Shown: positions 1 through 8,651 of the stretch, in pieces
Layout: each line of letters starts with the position of its first letter
How positions within the stretch are numbered: the first letter of the stretch is position 1
DNA from: Psychromonas sp. CNPT3
GTDB lineage: Bacteria; Pseudomonadota; Gammaproteobacteria; Enterobacterales; Psychromonadaceae
DNA: 64,000 bases
Assembly: GCF_000153405.2 (NCBI RefSeq)
Contig: NC_020802.1
Coordinates: 1,135,883-1,199,882 of the forward strand
Direction of reading: 5' to 3'
Notes under the pieces: model-generated
Databases searched by the model: none
Told to the model about the DNA's origin: nothing
The model's input: the letters and a program-made list of their open reading frames with translations, nothing else
Made by a program: the position numbers and the translations under genes

Positions 1-1838
1 ATCGACAAATTAAAGTCTGGCATATCAAGGCCCGTACCGGTTTCACTGATATTATCATTACAAGCGGGGTCGTTATCGACAATATGGCCAATATTTGTGG
101 TGCTGACGGTAGCGGTCAATTTATATTTGATCTCTTTACCGGGGGCGATATCTACAGAAATTTGTAGGTCGCCCGTTTGAGGTACATTATAAGAAAATTG
201 ACCGGGATCACTTCCCTGCGCGCCATTACCCTTGATCACTTCTAATTTCCAACTTGAAAAAGCAGGGCCATCGGGCGCGTTATTTGATTGCTCGCTTTTT
301 ATACAGGTTAAGTTGTCCGTCAACTGTAAATTATTCGCAAAATATCTATCAGAGGTGTTTTTGACGCTAATGTTATAAACAATATCCCCCCCTGGAACAT
401 ACTCGCCTTGCAACGTCGATTTTGTTATTTGTATTTCAGGATCAGTTTCATCAAGAACGGTGGCAGCGATAAGATCTTCTGATATTTTATTCTCATCTTT
501 TTTTATTTCATTACTATCAAATATTCTTGCTGTTACGCCCTTAATATCGCCGATACTCACCGGACTTATGTTGGCACTTATCTCGTATTCTATTTTTTCG
601 CCCGGGTAGATAGAAACCAGATCATCAAATATTTTGTCTGTTTGGGCTCCTGATATTTGTAACTCAGAGGTGGAGTGGCTGCCAATATTGACGACTGAAA
701 AGGCCCAAGTACTATTAACGGGGCCGAGTTGATCGCTGGAGTTATTGTTATTAAGATCTAAATCATTGGCATTATTAGTGATTAAATCAGCAATGTTATG
801 GCGCACATGATATTGGCTGACAATGTTATTACTGGTATTGCTAATGGTCAGTGTCATGCTCATTGCTGAGTCAACATAATATGGGCTACTACTGTTATAT
901 TTATGCTGCGTTATTTCCAAGTAGCCAATGGCGGGTGGAATGCTTGATTTTATTGATTTTTTTATGCTTCGATCGGTCTCACTGCTCAGTGAAAGATTAA
1001 TATCCCCCACTAAATTATCAGTGATGGTCGTTTGTATGGTGTAGGTTAATGTATCGCCAGTGGCAATGATTGCTTTTTCAATCTGCAGATCATCACTACT
1101 TAAACTATTACCTACATTACTGTCGGCGTTATTTTTTTTTGCGCTAATACTGACCTGACTAAAAGCGGGGATCGCGGTGCCATCGATACTTTCAACAAGT
1201 AAAGACATAAAGTCTTGTTGCAAGGATAAATGCTGAATTTTATCTGAGCCGGTATTTTTAACTTTTAATGTGTAAGTGAGGCTGTTATTAATTTGATATT
1301 CACTTTTATCTGCGATTAAGCTAAGCGAATACTTATAAACAGGGGCTTTAACAATGGGAGCATTATTTTGGATATCATCGCTATCTGATGTCACCTTGAC
1401 GCTGAGAGTATCGATGGGGACTAATAGTTCATCGCTTACCACTGCTGTTACTGTGTAGGTTAACGTGCCATTTGCACGTAACTGCGCGTTACTGACTAAT
1501 AAGTCGCCACTGCCTACAAAGTCTCCTTTATTTGATAATAAAGAGGCTTGTCCTAAAATTTTACTGCTTACAAAAACGTTTTGATTGTTAGATTGAAGAG
1601 ATGTGAAGTCTGCATTAACAGAGATATTGCGGATCCGACGACTACTGTTATTTTTAATTTTTATCTGATAAACCAAGGGCGCATTATTTTCATAGGTGCT
1701 TTGATCAACTTGAATATCGATAGACAGGTCGCTTGCAAGTGCTTGTAATGAAAATAAACTTAGTATGCAACTTATGAATGTTACAAAGAGAATTCGATAT
1801 GAATATGAAAATAATTTGATCACAATACGTTTATCCAT
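1..1838 (-). CDS. Large exported DUF11-repeat protein (5' part only)
   Basis: The reverse strand is open from an ATG at 1836-1838 to the window edge, about 612 residues, with no stop. The N-terminus has basic residues, a hydrophobic stretch and an Ala-Leu-Ala site followed by Ser-Asp, a classic Sec signal peptide. The mature part repeats a theme of about 130-150 residues: segments like LVYQIKIKNNS, LTYTLKVKNTGSD, MTLTISNTSNN and IVYNISVKNTSD recur, each followed by a phrase such as GDTLTYTIQ or GEKIEYEIS. That is the pattern of DUF11/CARDB-type beta-sandwich repeats found in secreted or surface proteins. No catalytic motif is visible in the part present. The C-terminus, and so any anchoring domain, lies outside the window. 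Surface or adhesin-like roles are inference only. Confidence 0.75.
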   Translation of the reverse strand, partial: MDKRIVIKLFSYSYRILFVTFISCILSLFSLQALASDLSIDIQVDQSTYENNAPLVYQIKIKNNSSRRIRNISVNADFTSLQSNNQNVFVSSKILGQASLLSNKGDFVGSGDLLVSNAQLRANGTLTYTVTAVVSDELLVPIDTLSVKVTSDSDDIQNNAPIVKAPVYKYSLSLIADKSEYQINNSLTYTLKVKNTGSDKIQHLSLQQDFMSLLVESIDGTAIPAFSQVSISAKKNNADSNVGNSLSSDDLQIEKAIIATGDTLTYTIQTTITDNLVGDINLSLSSETDRSIKKSIKSSIPPAIGYLEITQHKYNSSSPYYVDSAMSMTLTISNTSNNIVSQYHVRHNIADLITNNANDLDLNNNNSSDQLGPVNSTWAFSVVNIGSHSTSELQISGAQTDKIFDDLVSIYPGEKIEYEISANISPVSIGDIKGVTARIFDSNEIKKDENKISEDLIAATVLDETDPEIQITKSTLQGEYVPGGDIVYNISVKNTSDRYFANNLQLTDNLTCIKSEQSNNAPDGPAFSSWKLEVIKGNGAQGSDPGQFSYNVPQTGDLQISVDIAPGKEIKYKLTATVSTTNIGHIVDNDPACNDNISETGTGLDMPDFNLS

Positions 1839-2770
1839 TTAAGCTGAAAATTTGTTATAAAGGTTTACATACGATTTTTAAAATATTCAAGTTAAAACAC
1901 CTGTGCTGATATTATCATCGCGTGTTGTAAATTCCATGCTCAACCCGACAGGTGTAGGTAAAGAAATAATAAGAATGAACTTCAATGTTGAATTTATATT
2001 TACGAATATAATGGTCTATATTTTTATAGTGTAAACTTTGATAGTCAATATTTTATAAAATAAAAGCACATGGTTCAAGAGGGAATGCCCTGTCCTGATT
2101 GTTGTTGTCTTTTTTGTGATCTATATTAGATATTTTTAACGTTAGAGAAAAATAGGCGTTTTTGCACAACAGTGATCTTGGCTACAAAGTTAATCTTTTA
2201 GATCTGTGATATTAATTATTTTGAGTGCTTTTATATGCAGAAAAAGGGGGAAGGGGTCAGATTTAAAACTTACTTTTCTTGTTTTTTTAGTGGATTATCG
2301 TTATTTAGAACTATTGTTAAGAATCTGCTTGTACAAAAAAGGGATCCGTATTTTTTAGGATCTTTAATCGGTTTTTAGTATCGGACTTTTAGCGGTCGCA
2401 TTGATTTACTATGCTTGGGTTAAGGGGGAAAAAGAAAAAGAGAGTTGCTAGGAATTGACTTAAATTATTCTTCAGAATACATTTAGAAGGGTATTATTGT
2501 GACCTTTTTTTAGACATTTAAACGCCAAAAGTAACAAAGTAATAGTAGCGTATGGTATCTTTATATTAGATGATAAAGTACACTGAATCTTAAGCTTGGT
2601 GGCTTATGGTCGGCCATAAATCAGTCAATCGAAATGAGTCGAGCTACATTGCGTATTTTTTTATATTCTCCGTTATATATTTTATATAATATTCACTTTT
2701 TAAGTGCAGTTACTTTTGTAAAATATTTTCATCATATCTAAGTGATCTTATCTAATCTTATCTTGGTGTC
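1839..2770. other. AT-rich non-coding stretch with decayed fragments
   Basis: About 930 bases without a convincing gene. A short plus-strand reading around 2365-2450 (a hydrophobic segment then a KGEKEKESC tail and stop) looks like the end of a small membrane protein, but its upstream part sits in another frame, so it is probably a relic. The phrase GGGGTCAGATTT at about 2253-2266 resembles sequence often seen at edges of decayed mobile elements; nothing here proves that. The promoter of the divergent-looking DUF11 gene should lie just above 1838. Confidence 0.4.
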
Positions 2771-2943
2771 TTAGCGAGGATTGGGGTTAGATGCATTGAT
2801 AGCATTCATTACTTGCGGTGTTTCTGTTATTTTTAGCAACGCATATTGACTGCGCCACGCGTGGTCAAATAACGTCTCTAAAACGCTGACGACTCGGCGT
2901 TCCATAATAAGGATGTCTTTGAGCTGCTGTTTATCCCCTTTTC
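2771..2943 (-). pseudogene. Unidentified gene 3' remnant
   Basis: Reverse-strand reading of about 56 codons directly after a TGA and ending in TAA at 2771-2773. It contains the protein-like stretch ILIMERRVVSVLETLFDHAW followed by RSQYALLKITETPQVMNAIN. Composition and amphipathic helices look like real coding sequence, but no start codon or SD is present. I do not recognise the family. It could belong with the FUSC remnant that follows or be the tail of a separate lost gene. Confidence 0.35.
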
Positions 2944-3203
2944 ATTATTTTATGATATATGGCATTAGTGCACTTTATTCTTTGATGTTTTTATTGAGTA
3001 ATTTAAATGATAAACTCGTTTAGAGCGGGATATTTGTAAGCTACGTGCGTGGATCAAATAATGGTCAATAAACAGCCCCAAACAACATTAATGGCGTGTC
3101 ACTTCGCCATGTAAAAATCTTCAGATCCAGATCCAGCGACTAAAATGGTTGCATATGAATATTTCCCCTTCACCCAGTAAATGCTGATAACAAGGCGCAC
3201 TAA

Positions 3204-3500
3204 TCATAAAACATCATGTAAAAACAGGCTATTGGTAGGTAATAAAAATAAAGAAAAGCCTAAAAAGGTCCCAATTAGCGTTTCCCATAAACGTTGACTC
3301 GCTTTAGTTAATACATATCCCATGTAAGACTCGGGGCCCATTACCACAATAATGGTTATCTCTGCGCATCTGGAATACAGAAAATTAAAAATAGGGACAA
3401 TAAGCAAAGCTATCGCACAAGCAATCACGAGCGTAAAATATGTAATACGCGTTGATGACGAATAACAAAATGAGCGGATAAGCGTATCGGTATCTCTTTA
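3204..3500 (-). pseudogene. FUSC-type (YccS/AaeB-like) transporter remnant
   Basis: Reverse strand. An upstream frame reads IPIRLSAHFVIRH, the entry motif of a FUSC membrane domain, and then shifts frame near 3440 into TLVIACAIALLIVPIF with a downstream SQRLWETLIGTFLGFSLFLLP, the Arg-x-x-x-x-x-Gly-Thr-x-x-Gly motif of FUSC/aromatic-acid efflux proteins. The N-terminal half and the cytoplasmic C-terminal domain are missing, and the surviving piece is about 95 codons against more than 600 in intact members. This is a degraded efflux pump gene; no function is expected. Confidence 0.6.
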
Positions 3501-3506
3501 GGAATG

Positions 3507-3533
3507 GATAAAAGAGCAAGTTGCTCTTTTATC
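3507..3533. terminator. Hairpin terminator below the 241-residue hypothetical gene
   Basis: GATAAAAGAGCAA and its complement sit almost back to back, giving an 11-13 bp stem with T/A runs on either side, so it can act in both directions. It lies 64 bases past the stop of the reverse-strand gene at 3597. Confidence 0.6.
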
Positions 3534-3596
3534 GTATTTTATAAAAAGTAAAAATAAATTTGTATGTTGACTCGCCGTTATTTATAAGCAGGGGAG

Positions 3597-4322
3597 TTAT
3601 TCATGGGCATAGAGCGCATCGATTGCACCCTGTTGAATTTGTTTTTCAATCTTTTTCAAACAAACTTGAATTGTCTTAAAGACAAGCGCTAAATTATCGT
3701 AACATTGTGCTTCGTTGTGGCCATATGCAAAAAAAGTTAATTGTATTTGTTGGCCTATACCACCACTGTCAATCCCATTACCAAGGGCAAGGTAACAAGT
3801 GGGTGATGGAGACACACAAATTGCGCCTGCGGGAAAATCGGTTTGTTCGCGGCTGATGTGCTCTAACAAAGATTGTATTAACCAATCACAACTTTTTTGT
3901 TGACAGTTTTCTGCAATATCTCGAAATAAAATCATTAATCGTGCACTACAACGCTTTTGATAAGGGTAGTTTTTATCGGTGTTTTTTTCACAAGCATTAA
4001 AAGTGCAATCATTACTTTCGAGTGATGATGTGGCGCCATTGATCCATTCTAATAATTGATAAAATGTTTCTGTAAAAGCCACGCCATTAAAAGGTTGAAA
4101 ATCTTCTAAATGACTGCGAATTAAATCGGGCTGCGTTTTAAAATCGATATAAATATTGTTAGAGTCATTTTCCATGCTCGTCCATGGGTGAGAGCGTAAT
4201 GTACTGACATCGAGTTGTTCTGAAAAGAAAGCGTGCACGAGAATACCTTTAACAGAGAAGTGGCTCATTGAGCGTGATAATAAGGTGATCATGGTAACAG
4301 TAATCAAGTAAATTAAACACAC
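3597..4322 (-). CDS. Conserved-looking hypothetical protein, 241 residues
   Basis: Complete reverse-strand frame ending in TAA. The listed start is a GTG at 4322; in-frame ATGs at 4292 and 4268 are alternatives, and none has a strong SD, so the first 10-20 residues are uncertain. The protein is soluble and Cys-rich in the middle (CTFNACEKN, CQQKSCDW), with the segment FPAGAICVSPSPTCYLALGN near residue 165-185 and a helical C-terminus (VFKTIQVCLKKIEKQIQQGA). No transmembrane region is evident beyond a weak hydrophobic N-terminus. I do not recognise the family. It has its own terminator and is separated by 211 bases from the yhjX-like gene upstream, so it is probably a single-gene unit. Confidence 0.6.
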   Translation of the reverse strand: MCLIYLITVTMITLLSRSMSHFSVKGILVHAFFSEQLDVSTLRSHPWTSMENDSNNIYIDFKTQPDLIRSHLEDFQPFNGVAFTETFYQLLEWINGATSSLESNDCTFNACEKNTDKNYPYQKRCSARLMILFRDIAENCQQKSCDWLIQSLLEHISREQTDFPAGAICVSPSPTCYLALGNGIDSGGIGQQIQLTFFAYGHNEAQCYDNLALVFKTIQVCLKKIEKQIQQGAIDALYAHE

Positions 4323-4490
4323 AGAGCAATATAATTTAATAAAGCCATGTACCTAAACATGATTTATTAGGTCCAGCTTGGAGAAGTGTTCATGCGTCGT
4401 AATTGTTAAGGGTGAACCCAATTTTCAAGGGGTGTAACGCAAATCGGGGCTCCAAAGAACACGGTGAACTTATCTTTGTTGTTATTATAT

Positions 4491-4526
4491 CAACATAAAA
4501 AGACGACATCTCGTCTTTTTATGTTG
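4491..4526. terminator. Strong bidirectional terminator after yhjX
   Basis: A perfect 16-bp stem (CAACATAAAAAGACGA with its complement) and a 4-base loop; the inner GACGA/TCGTC is flanked by A5 and T5. It sits 8 bases past the stop of the yhjX-like gene. Confidence 0.85.
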
Positions 4527-4533
4527 ATGGTTT

Positions 4534-5754
4534 TTAATTTAGTACTGGAGTCAGCTGTTCGTTGCTTTGTTTTTTACTTTGGTTGTTACTGTGAGAGGGC
4601 AAACGTATGCTTAATGACATCACAAGCGATATTATCAAAAGTACGAGCATGACGTTAAACGTTGCTGCGTAGCCACCAAAAGCTGAAGCGATAATCGAGC
4701 CTATTAAGCTGCCAATTCCAAAACCTAAATAAATTAGCCCATAGTTTTGCGTTAAGTTATTAATTCCAAAAAAGTCACTGACTAATGAGGGAAATACAGT
4801 GATAGTGCCTCCAAAACTTAAGGCAATACAGGCGATAGCAAAGTAAAAATAAGTACTATTAGTGGGATGTGCAATAAGCGTGGAAACGCCTATCAAACAA
4901 ATAATGAGCGCGATGGAAACCACGTGAATACTGGCTATTTTATCGGATAAAACGCCTAAAATTAAACGTCCACTTAAATTGGCGACCGCGATGATAGCAA
5001 CCGATGATGCAGCTGCCACCATAGAGAGATGTACATAATTTTCACCGACATCTTTAGCGACACCTATGACGTATAAACCACTCATACAAACGCTTAAGAA
5101 AATAAGGGCTAACATCCAAAATTGAGGAAACTTAACGGCCTCTGCTAAGCTATAATCTTTTACTATATTAGTATTATTTTTAATTTCAACTTTTGGTGCA
5201 TCGTGCATCATAAGTCCACCAATGACCACCATGATCATCGCGATCATTCCCCAATAAATGAAAGTGCTCTCTAAAGTGCCAGTGCGCAGTAAATACATAT
5301 TAATAAATTTAAAACCAAGGCTTCCTAATCCATAAGCGCCAATGGCACAGGCAGAAACAAGTCCTTTCCTATTAGGGAAAAATTTAACGGTATTAGAAAG
5401 GCACATAAGATAAGCACACCCCCCTGTAAAGCCTACGGATGCACCTGCAAAAATATAAAGTAAGGTTAAATTGGAAGCATAAGCACTTAAAAAGAGACTA
5501 AGACCAAATAATAGACCGGCGACGACAGTCACTTTACGAACCCCAAAGCGTGCTTGTAGTTTACCGGCAAGCGATGAGCCTATGGCCAGTGAAATACTCA
5601 AAATACCAAAAGAAAAGGCAACATTGCTGACAGATTCCGATAATTTAGTGGCAATGGCAGCATTAAATAAGCTCCAGGTATAAACGGATCCTAGTGCAAA
5701 TTCAGTCAATATGGTCCCTAAAAGGGTTAAGTAGCGAATTCTATTTGCAGGCAT
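4534..5754 (-). CDS. yhjX: OFA-family MFS transporter, YhjX type (pyruvate-inducible)
   Basis: About 406 residues, 12 predicted membrane segments. It follows E. coli YhjX along its length: RIRYLTLLGTI, FALGSVYTWSLFN, GKLQARFGVRKVT, LSGRLILGVLSDKI and GGTITVFPSLVSDFFG are all recognisable. OFA transporters move small organic anions across the inner membrane; YhjX is linked to pyruvate excess, though its exact substrate is uncertain. I chose the ATG at 5754 (MPANRIRY) over the upstream TTG at 5769 because it matches the E. coli N-terminus and has GGAG nine bases before it. The gene directly follows ypdB/ypdA-like genes on the same strand, with a terminator-like hairpin in the gap. In E. coli YpdB activates yhjX from a distant locus, so this physical linkage supports the same circuit here. 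Confidence 0.88.
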   Translation of the reverse strand: MPANRIRYLTLLGTILTEFALGSVYTWSLFNAAIATKLSESVSNVAFSFGILSISLAIGSSLAGKLQARFGVRKVTVVAGLLFGLSLFLSAYASNLTLLYIFAGASVGFTGGCAYLMCLSNTVKFFPNRKGLVSACAIGAYGLGSLGFKFINMYLLRTGTLESTFIYWGMIAMIMVVIGGLMMHDAPKVEIKNNTNIVKDYSLAEAVKFPQFWMLALIFLSVCMSGLYVIGVAKDVGENYVHLSMVAAASSVAIIAVANLSGRLILGVLSDKIASIHVVSIALIICLIGVSTLIAHPTNSTYFYFAIACIALSFGGTITVFPSLVSDFFGINNLTQNYGLIYLGFGIGSLIGSIIASAFGGYAATFNVMLVLLIISLVMSLSIRLPSHSNNQSKKQSNEQLTPVLN

Positions 5755-5786
5755 AACATGGATCTCCAATAATGATTAAATACGAT

Positions 5787-5809
5787 AAAAAAACCTATTT
5801 TGGATAGGT
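5787..5809 (-). terminator. Terminator or attenuator in the yhjX leader
   Basis: On the reverse strand ACCTAT-5 base loop-ATAGGT is followed by a run of seven T. It lies about 100 bases past ypdB but only about 33 bases ahead of the yhjX ATG, so it either ends the ypdAB transcript or acts as an attenuator inside the yhjX leader. Confidence 0.5.
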
Positions 5810-5910
5810 ATATAATCAACATACAGGGAGATTAAAAGAACACAATAGTGTTATAAAACAATAAAATGAAGTGCAAAATGCTGGCGCGAATTGCACTGTA
5901 GGGCGATGAA

Positions 5911-6639
5911 TTACAAATTCATTAAGGCTTTAAATGTTTTTAAGTTGCCTCGGCTAACGGGAATTTTTGTTGAGATAGTAGAGAGTTTAAGCATATAAGT
6001 GCTATTTACCCAAGGGATGATCTCTTGAATTTTCTGCAGATTGACACAATAGGATCTGTGGACGCGAAAAAAATCGTCATTAGGCAGTCGATTCATTAAT
6101 TCATTGAGCGTAAAGGGTACTGTAAATTCCCCTTTTTCAGTAAATACATGGGTGATCTTGTCATTAGCAAGGGCATAACAGATATCATTAAAAGGCGTAA
6201 TAAAAATACGATTATTATGATACAAGTTAAGTGTTTTTGCTGAAAAGGGTAGGGAAACCTCAGCGGAGGGAGAGGACTGCTGCTGACGCTCTAACTTTTG
6301 CAGTACGCCCATTACGCGTTGTTCACTTAATGGTTTTAAAAGGTAATCAAATGCCTCTAAAGCAAAAGCATCCACCGCAAAATCCTTACAGGCCGTTGTA
6401 AATACAATCTGTGGTTTTTGTGAAAACTGATGAATATTTTTAGCTAATAACATGCCATCGATAGAGGGAATATTAATGTCTAAAAAAACAATATCAACAC
6501 GCTGAGTTTGTAAAAATTTAAACGCTTCAAGGCCATCTTCAAAACAGGCTTTTATTTTAATTTGGCTGTGTTTTTCGATCAAATAGATGAGTTCTTCTTG
6601 AGCAAGGTATTCATCTTCAACTATTAATGCGCTTAACAT
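5911..6639 (-). CDS. ypdB: LytTR-family response regulator, YpdB type
   Basis: 242 residues. An N-terminal receiver domain (residues 1-120) has the acidic pocket VEDE (8-10), the phospho-acceptor Asp54 in FLDINIP, and the conserved Lys in LLKPLSEQR. A C-terminal LytTR DNA-binding domain (about 140-240) ends with PVSRGNLKTFKALMNL and contains FFRVHRSYCVNL. It aligns well with E. coli YpdB (VEDEYLAQEEL, HSQIKI, FEDGL) and less well with BtsR. Its start overlaps the end of the kinase gene by 7 bases, implying translational coupling. The likely target is the adjacent yhjX. Confidence 0.9.
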   Translation of the reverse strand: MLSALIVEDEYLAQEELIYLIEKHSQIKIKACFEDGLEAFKFLQTQRVDIVFLDINIPSIDGMLLAKNIHQFSQKPQIVFTTACKDFAVDAFALEAFDYLLKPLSEQRVMGVLQKLERQQQSSPSAEVSLPFSAKTLNLYHNNRIFITPFNDICYALANDKITHVFTEKGEFTVPFTLNELMNRLPNDDFFRVHRSYCVNLQKIQEIIPWVNSTYMLKLSTISTKIPVSRGNLKTFKALMNL

Positions 6640-8291
6640 AGCACCTCTTTATTTAAGTAAAACATCATTTCTGTTCCTGGGTTTAAACGCTTCACATGTA
6701 AGCCTTCACCATATAATAAAAGCAAGCGTTGATGTACATTGGTCAAACCAATATGATTTGTTTCGATACTGCCATTGTACAATTTATCGATAACGGATTG
6801 TTCAATACCGACGCCAGTATCGGTGATTGTTACCTTGATTTTCGCGCCATGTTTTTTAATTAAAATACAAAGCTTAGCGGGTTTTGTGGAGGGTTGGATC
6901 CCATGTAGAATCGCATTTTCGACTAAAGGTTGTAGTAGCAGGCAAGGCACCATGAAATGCACATCATCGATATCAAAGCTGACATTGAGCTTTTTACCAA
7001 AACGGGCTTTTTCAATGGCAATATAACTGCGTACTTGCTGTAATGCTTTTTGAATATCAATGAGGTCGGTATCTTGCTCTAAATTATAACGGAGAAAATC
7101 AGCAAGTTCGGTAATTAACAGGCGCGCCTGTTCGGGACGAATACGAATTAAGGTTGAAATCGCACTCAGTGCGTTGAATAAAAAATGTGGGTTTATTTTA
7201 CTTTGTAACGCCGAAAACTCCGCTTGTGAGGCCATCATTTTTAGTTCTTCGACACGAGATATCTCCATCTGCGTTGAAATGAGTTGTGATAAACCAGTCG
7301 CCATCTCGCGCAAAGCGGGCTTGATACAATAAGCCTTGCGATAAAATATTTTTAATGTACCACTGACTTTTCCATTTTCCCAAAGCGGGATGATGAGTAG
7401 CGAATGAAACGCTTGTGTTTTTAAATTATTACTAATAATTTGTTTGCCGCTGTCAACGGCTTGTTGCGTCATTTTCCCAATTTTACGCTCGCTATTAAAA
7501 TAATGCTCTGCGCCGACGCCTGTATAAGCAAGTACTCCGAGAGTATCGGTGATGGCGACGACATCAGCTTGTGTTTCTTGGCGAATAATATTGCAGACAC
7601 TGGTTAATGCTTCTCGGGTGTTTTTTCGAAAATAGGGCAGGGTTTTATTGGCGATATCTAAGGCCAACTTGGCTTGTTTGGCCGCCACTAAATTGGTTTC
7701 TTCATCCAAATATTGCACTAACAGTATGAGTATGCCAATGCTCAGAGAGCCTACTATCATCGGGAAACTAATATGTGAAATGATGTTATAAGCAAGGGCT
7801 TTATCTGCTGCCAGAAACACAATTAATATCATGGTGGCTATTTCACAAAAGACGGCGCTTAAACACCCCCATAGCGCATAATTTTTTTTAGGAATTTTAA
7901 AATAGATAGCTGTCGCTAATAAACCTGCACTCATACTGGTTATCAAACAAGGAAGGGATGTTGGGCCATTAATATCAATTAAATAGCGATGTATACCCGA
8001 AATGATACCTGCTGGGATCCCCACCCAAGGACCAAATAATATACCACCACTGATAATGGCAACAATGCGTACATTAACTAAGGATCCGTCTACATCAATA
8101 CCCGTGTATGTACTAAAGACGGCAAATAAAGTAAATAATAATGACAATAAGGCGGTTTCGATAGGTCGGCGCTGCTGTTTTTGGATGATGTGCTGAAAGG
8201 GGCGCGCACGCGTCAGTAAAAAAAGCGCCATTAACATTAAGGATGCTCGTTCAAAAACGCCTAAAAGCATTATAAATTCTTGATGATACAC
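6633..8291 (-). CDS. ypdA: LytS-family sensor histidine kinase, YpdA type
   Basis: 552 residues. Order of domains: 5TMR-LYT membrane sensor (about 1-200; GSLVNVRIVAIISGGILFGPWVGIPAG, with the GIHRYLIDI loop), GAF domain (about 220-350; LLIIPLWENGKVSGTLKIFY), His_kinase dimerisation motif SKINPHFLFNALSAIS with the phospho-His near residue 368, then an HATPase with LLLQPLVENAILHGIQP and DTGVGIE. This is the YpdA/BtsS architecture; residue identity favours YpdA (MLLGVFERASLML, LALDIANKTLPYFR). In E. coli YpdAB is a pyruvate-responsive system. The start was chosen because it matches the E. coli N-terminus. With ypdB it forms a two-gene operon. Confidence 0.9.
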   Translation of the reverse strand: MYHQEFIMLLGVFERASLMLMALFLLTRARPFQHIIQKQQRRPIETALLSLLFTLFAVFSTYTGIDVDGSLVNVRIVAIISGGILFGPWVGIPAGIISGIHRYLIDINGPTSLPCLITSMSAGLLATAIYFKIPKKNYALWGCLSAVFCEIATMILIVFLAADKALAYNIISHISFPMIVGSLSIGILILLVQYLDEETNLVAAKQAKLALDIANKTLPYFRKNTREALTSVCNIIRQETQADVVAITDTLGVLAYTGVGAEHYFNSERKIGKMTQQAVDSGKQIISNNLKTQAFHSLLIIPLWENGKVSGTLKIFYRKAYCIKPALREMATGLSQLISTQMEISRVEELKMMASQAEFSALQSKINPHFLFNALSAISTLIRIRPEQARLLITELADFLRYNLEQDTDLIDIQKALQQVRSYIAIEKARFGKKLNVSFDIDDVHFMVPCLLLQPLVENAILHGIQPSTKPAKLCILIKKHGAKIKVTITDTGVGIEQSVIDKLYNGSIETNHIGLTNVHQRLLLLYGEGLHVKRLNPGTEMMFYLNKEVLC

Positions 8292-8651
8292 GCGTTATCT
8301 CTGCATTTAAAAAAGTGTGTATATTGTATGTGTTGAGTCACTTGAAAGCTAGCTAAGGATTGGCTGTACTTTAATGATTAAAGTAATATTTTTATTAAAA
8401 ACCAATCGTTTTCCGTCTACTAAAGGTATAAAAGGTGAAATATGTTTTGTCATTTAAGCATGTAATGAATAATGAGACTCACTGCGTTTATTTTTAAATT
8501 AAACATAAAATGAAGATCTGTAAAACGTGAACTTAATCGTCTTAAAATATGAAATAGAGCGTGTTATGTCTATTTTTTATACATAAAAATACGTTACTGT
8601 CAGCCTGTCTTTTGGTAAAGATAAAATTCTTATAATGTTAAGGAAATAACG
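8292..8651. other. Divergent intergenic region ypdA / DUF885 gene
   Basis: 360 bases, strongly AT-rich, containing promoters for both directions by position. AAGGAAATAACG just before 8652 gives an SD for the lipoprotein gene. I see no clear operator, hairpin or small ORF. Confidence 0.4.
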
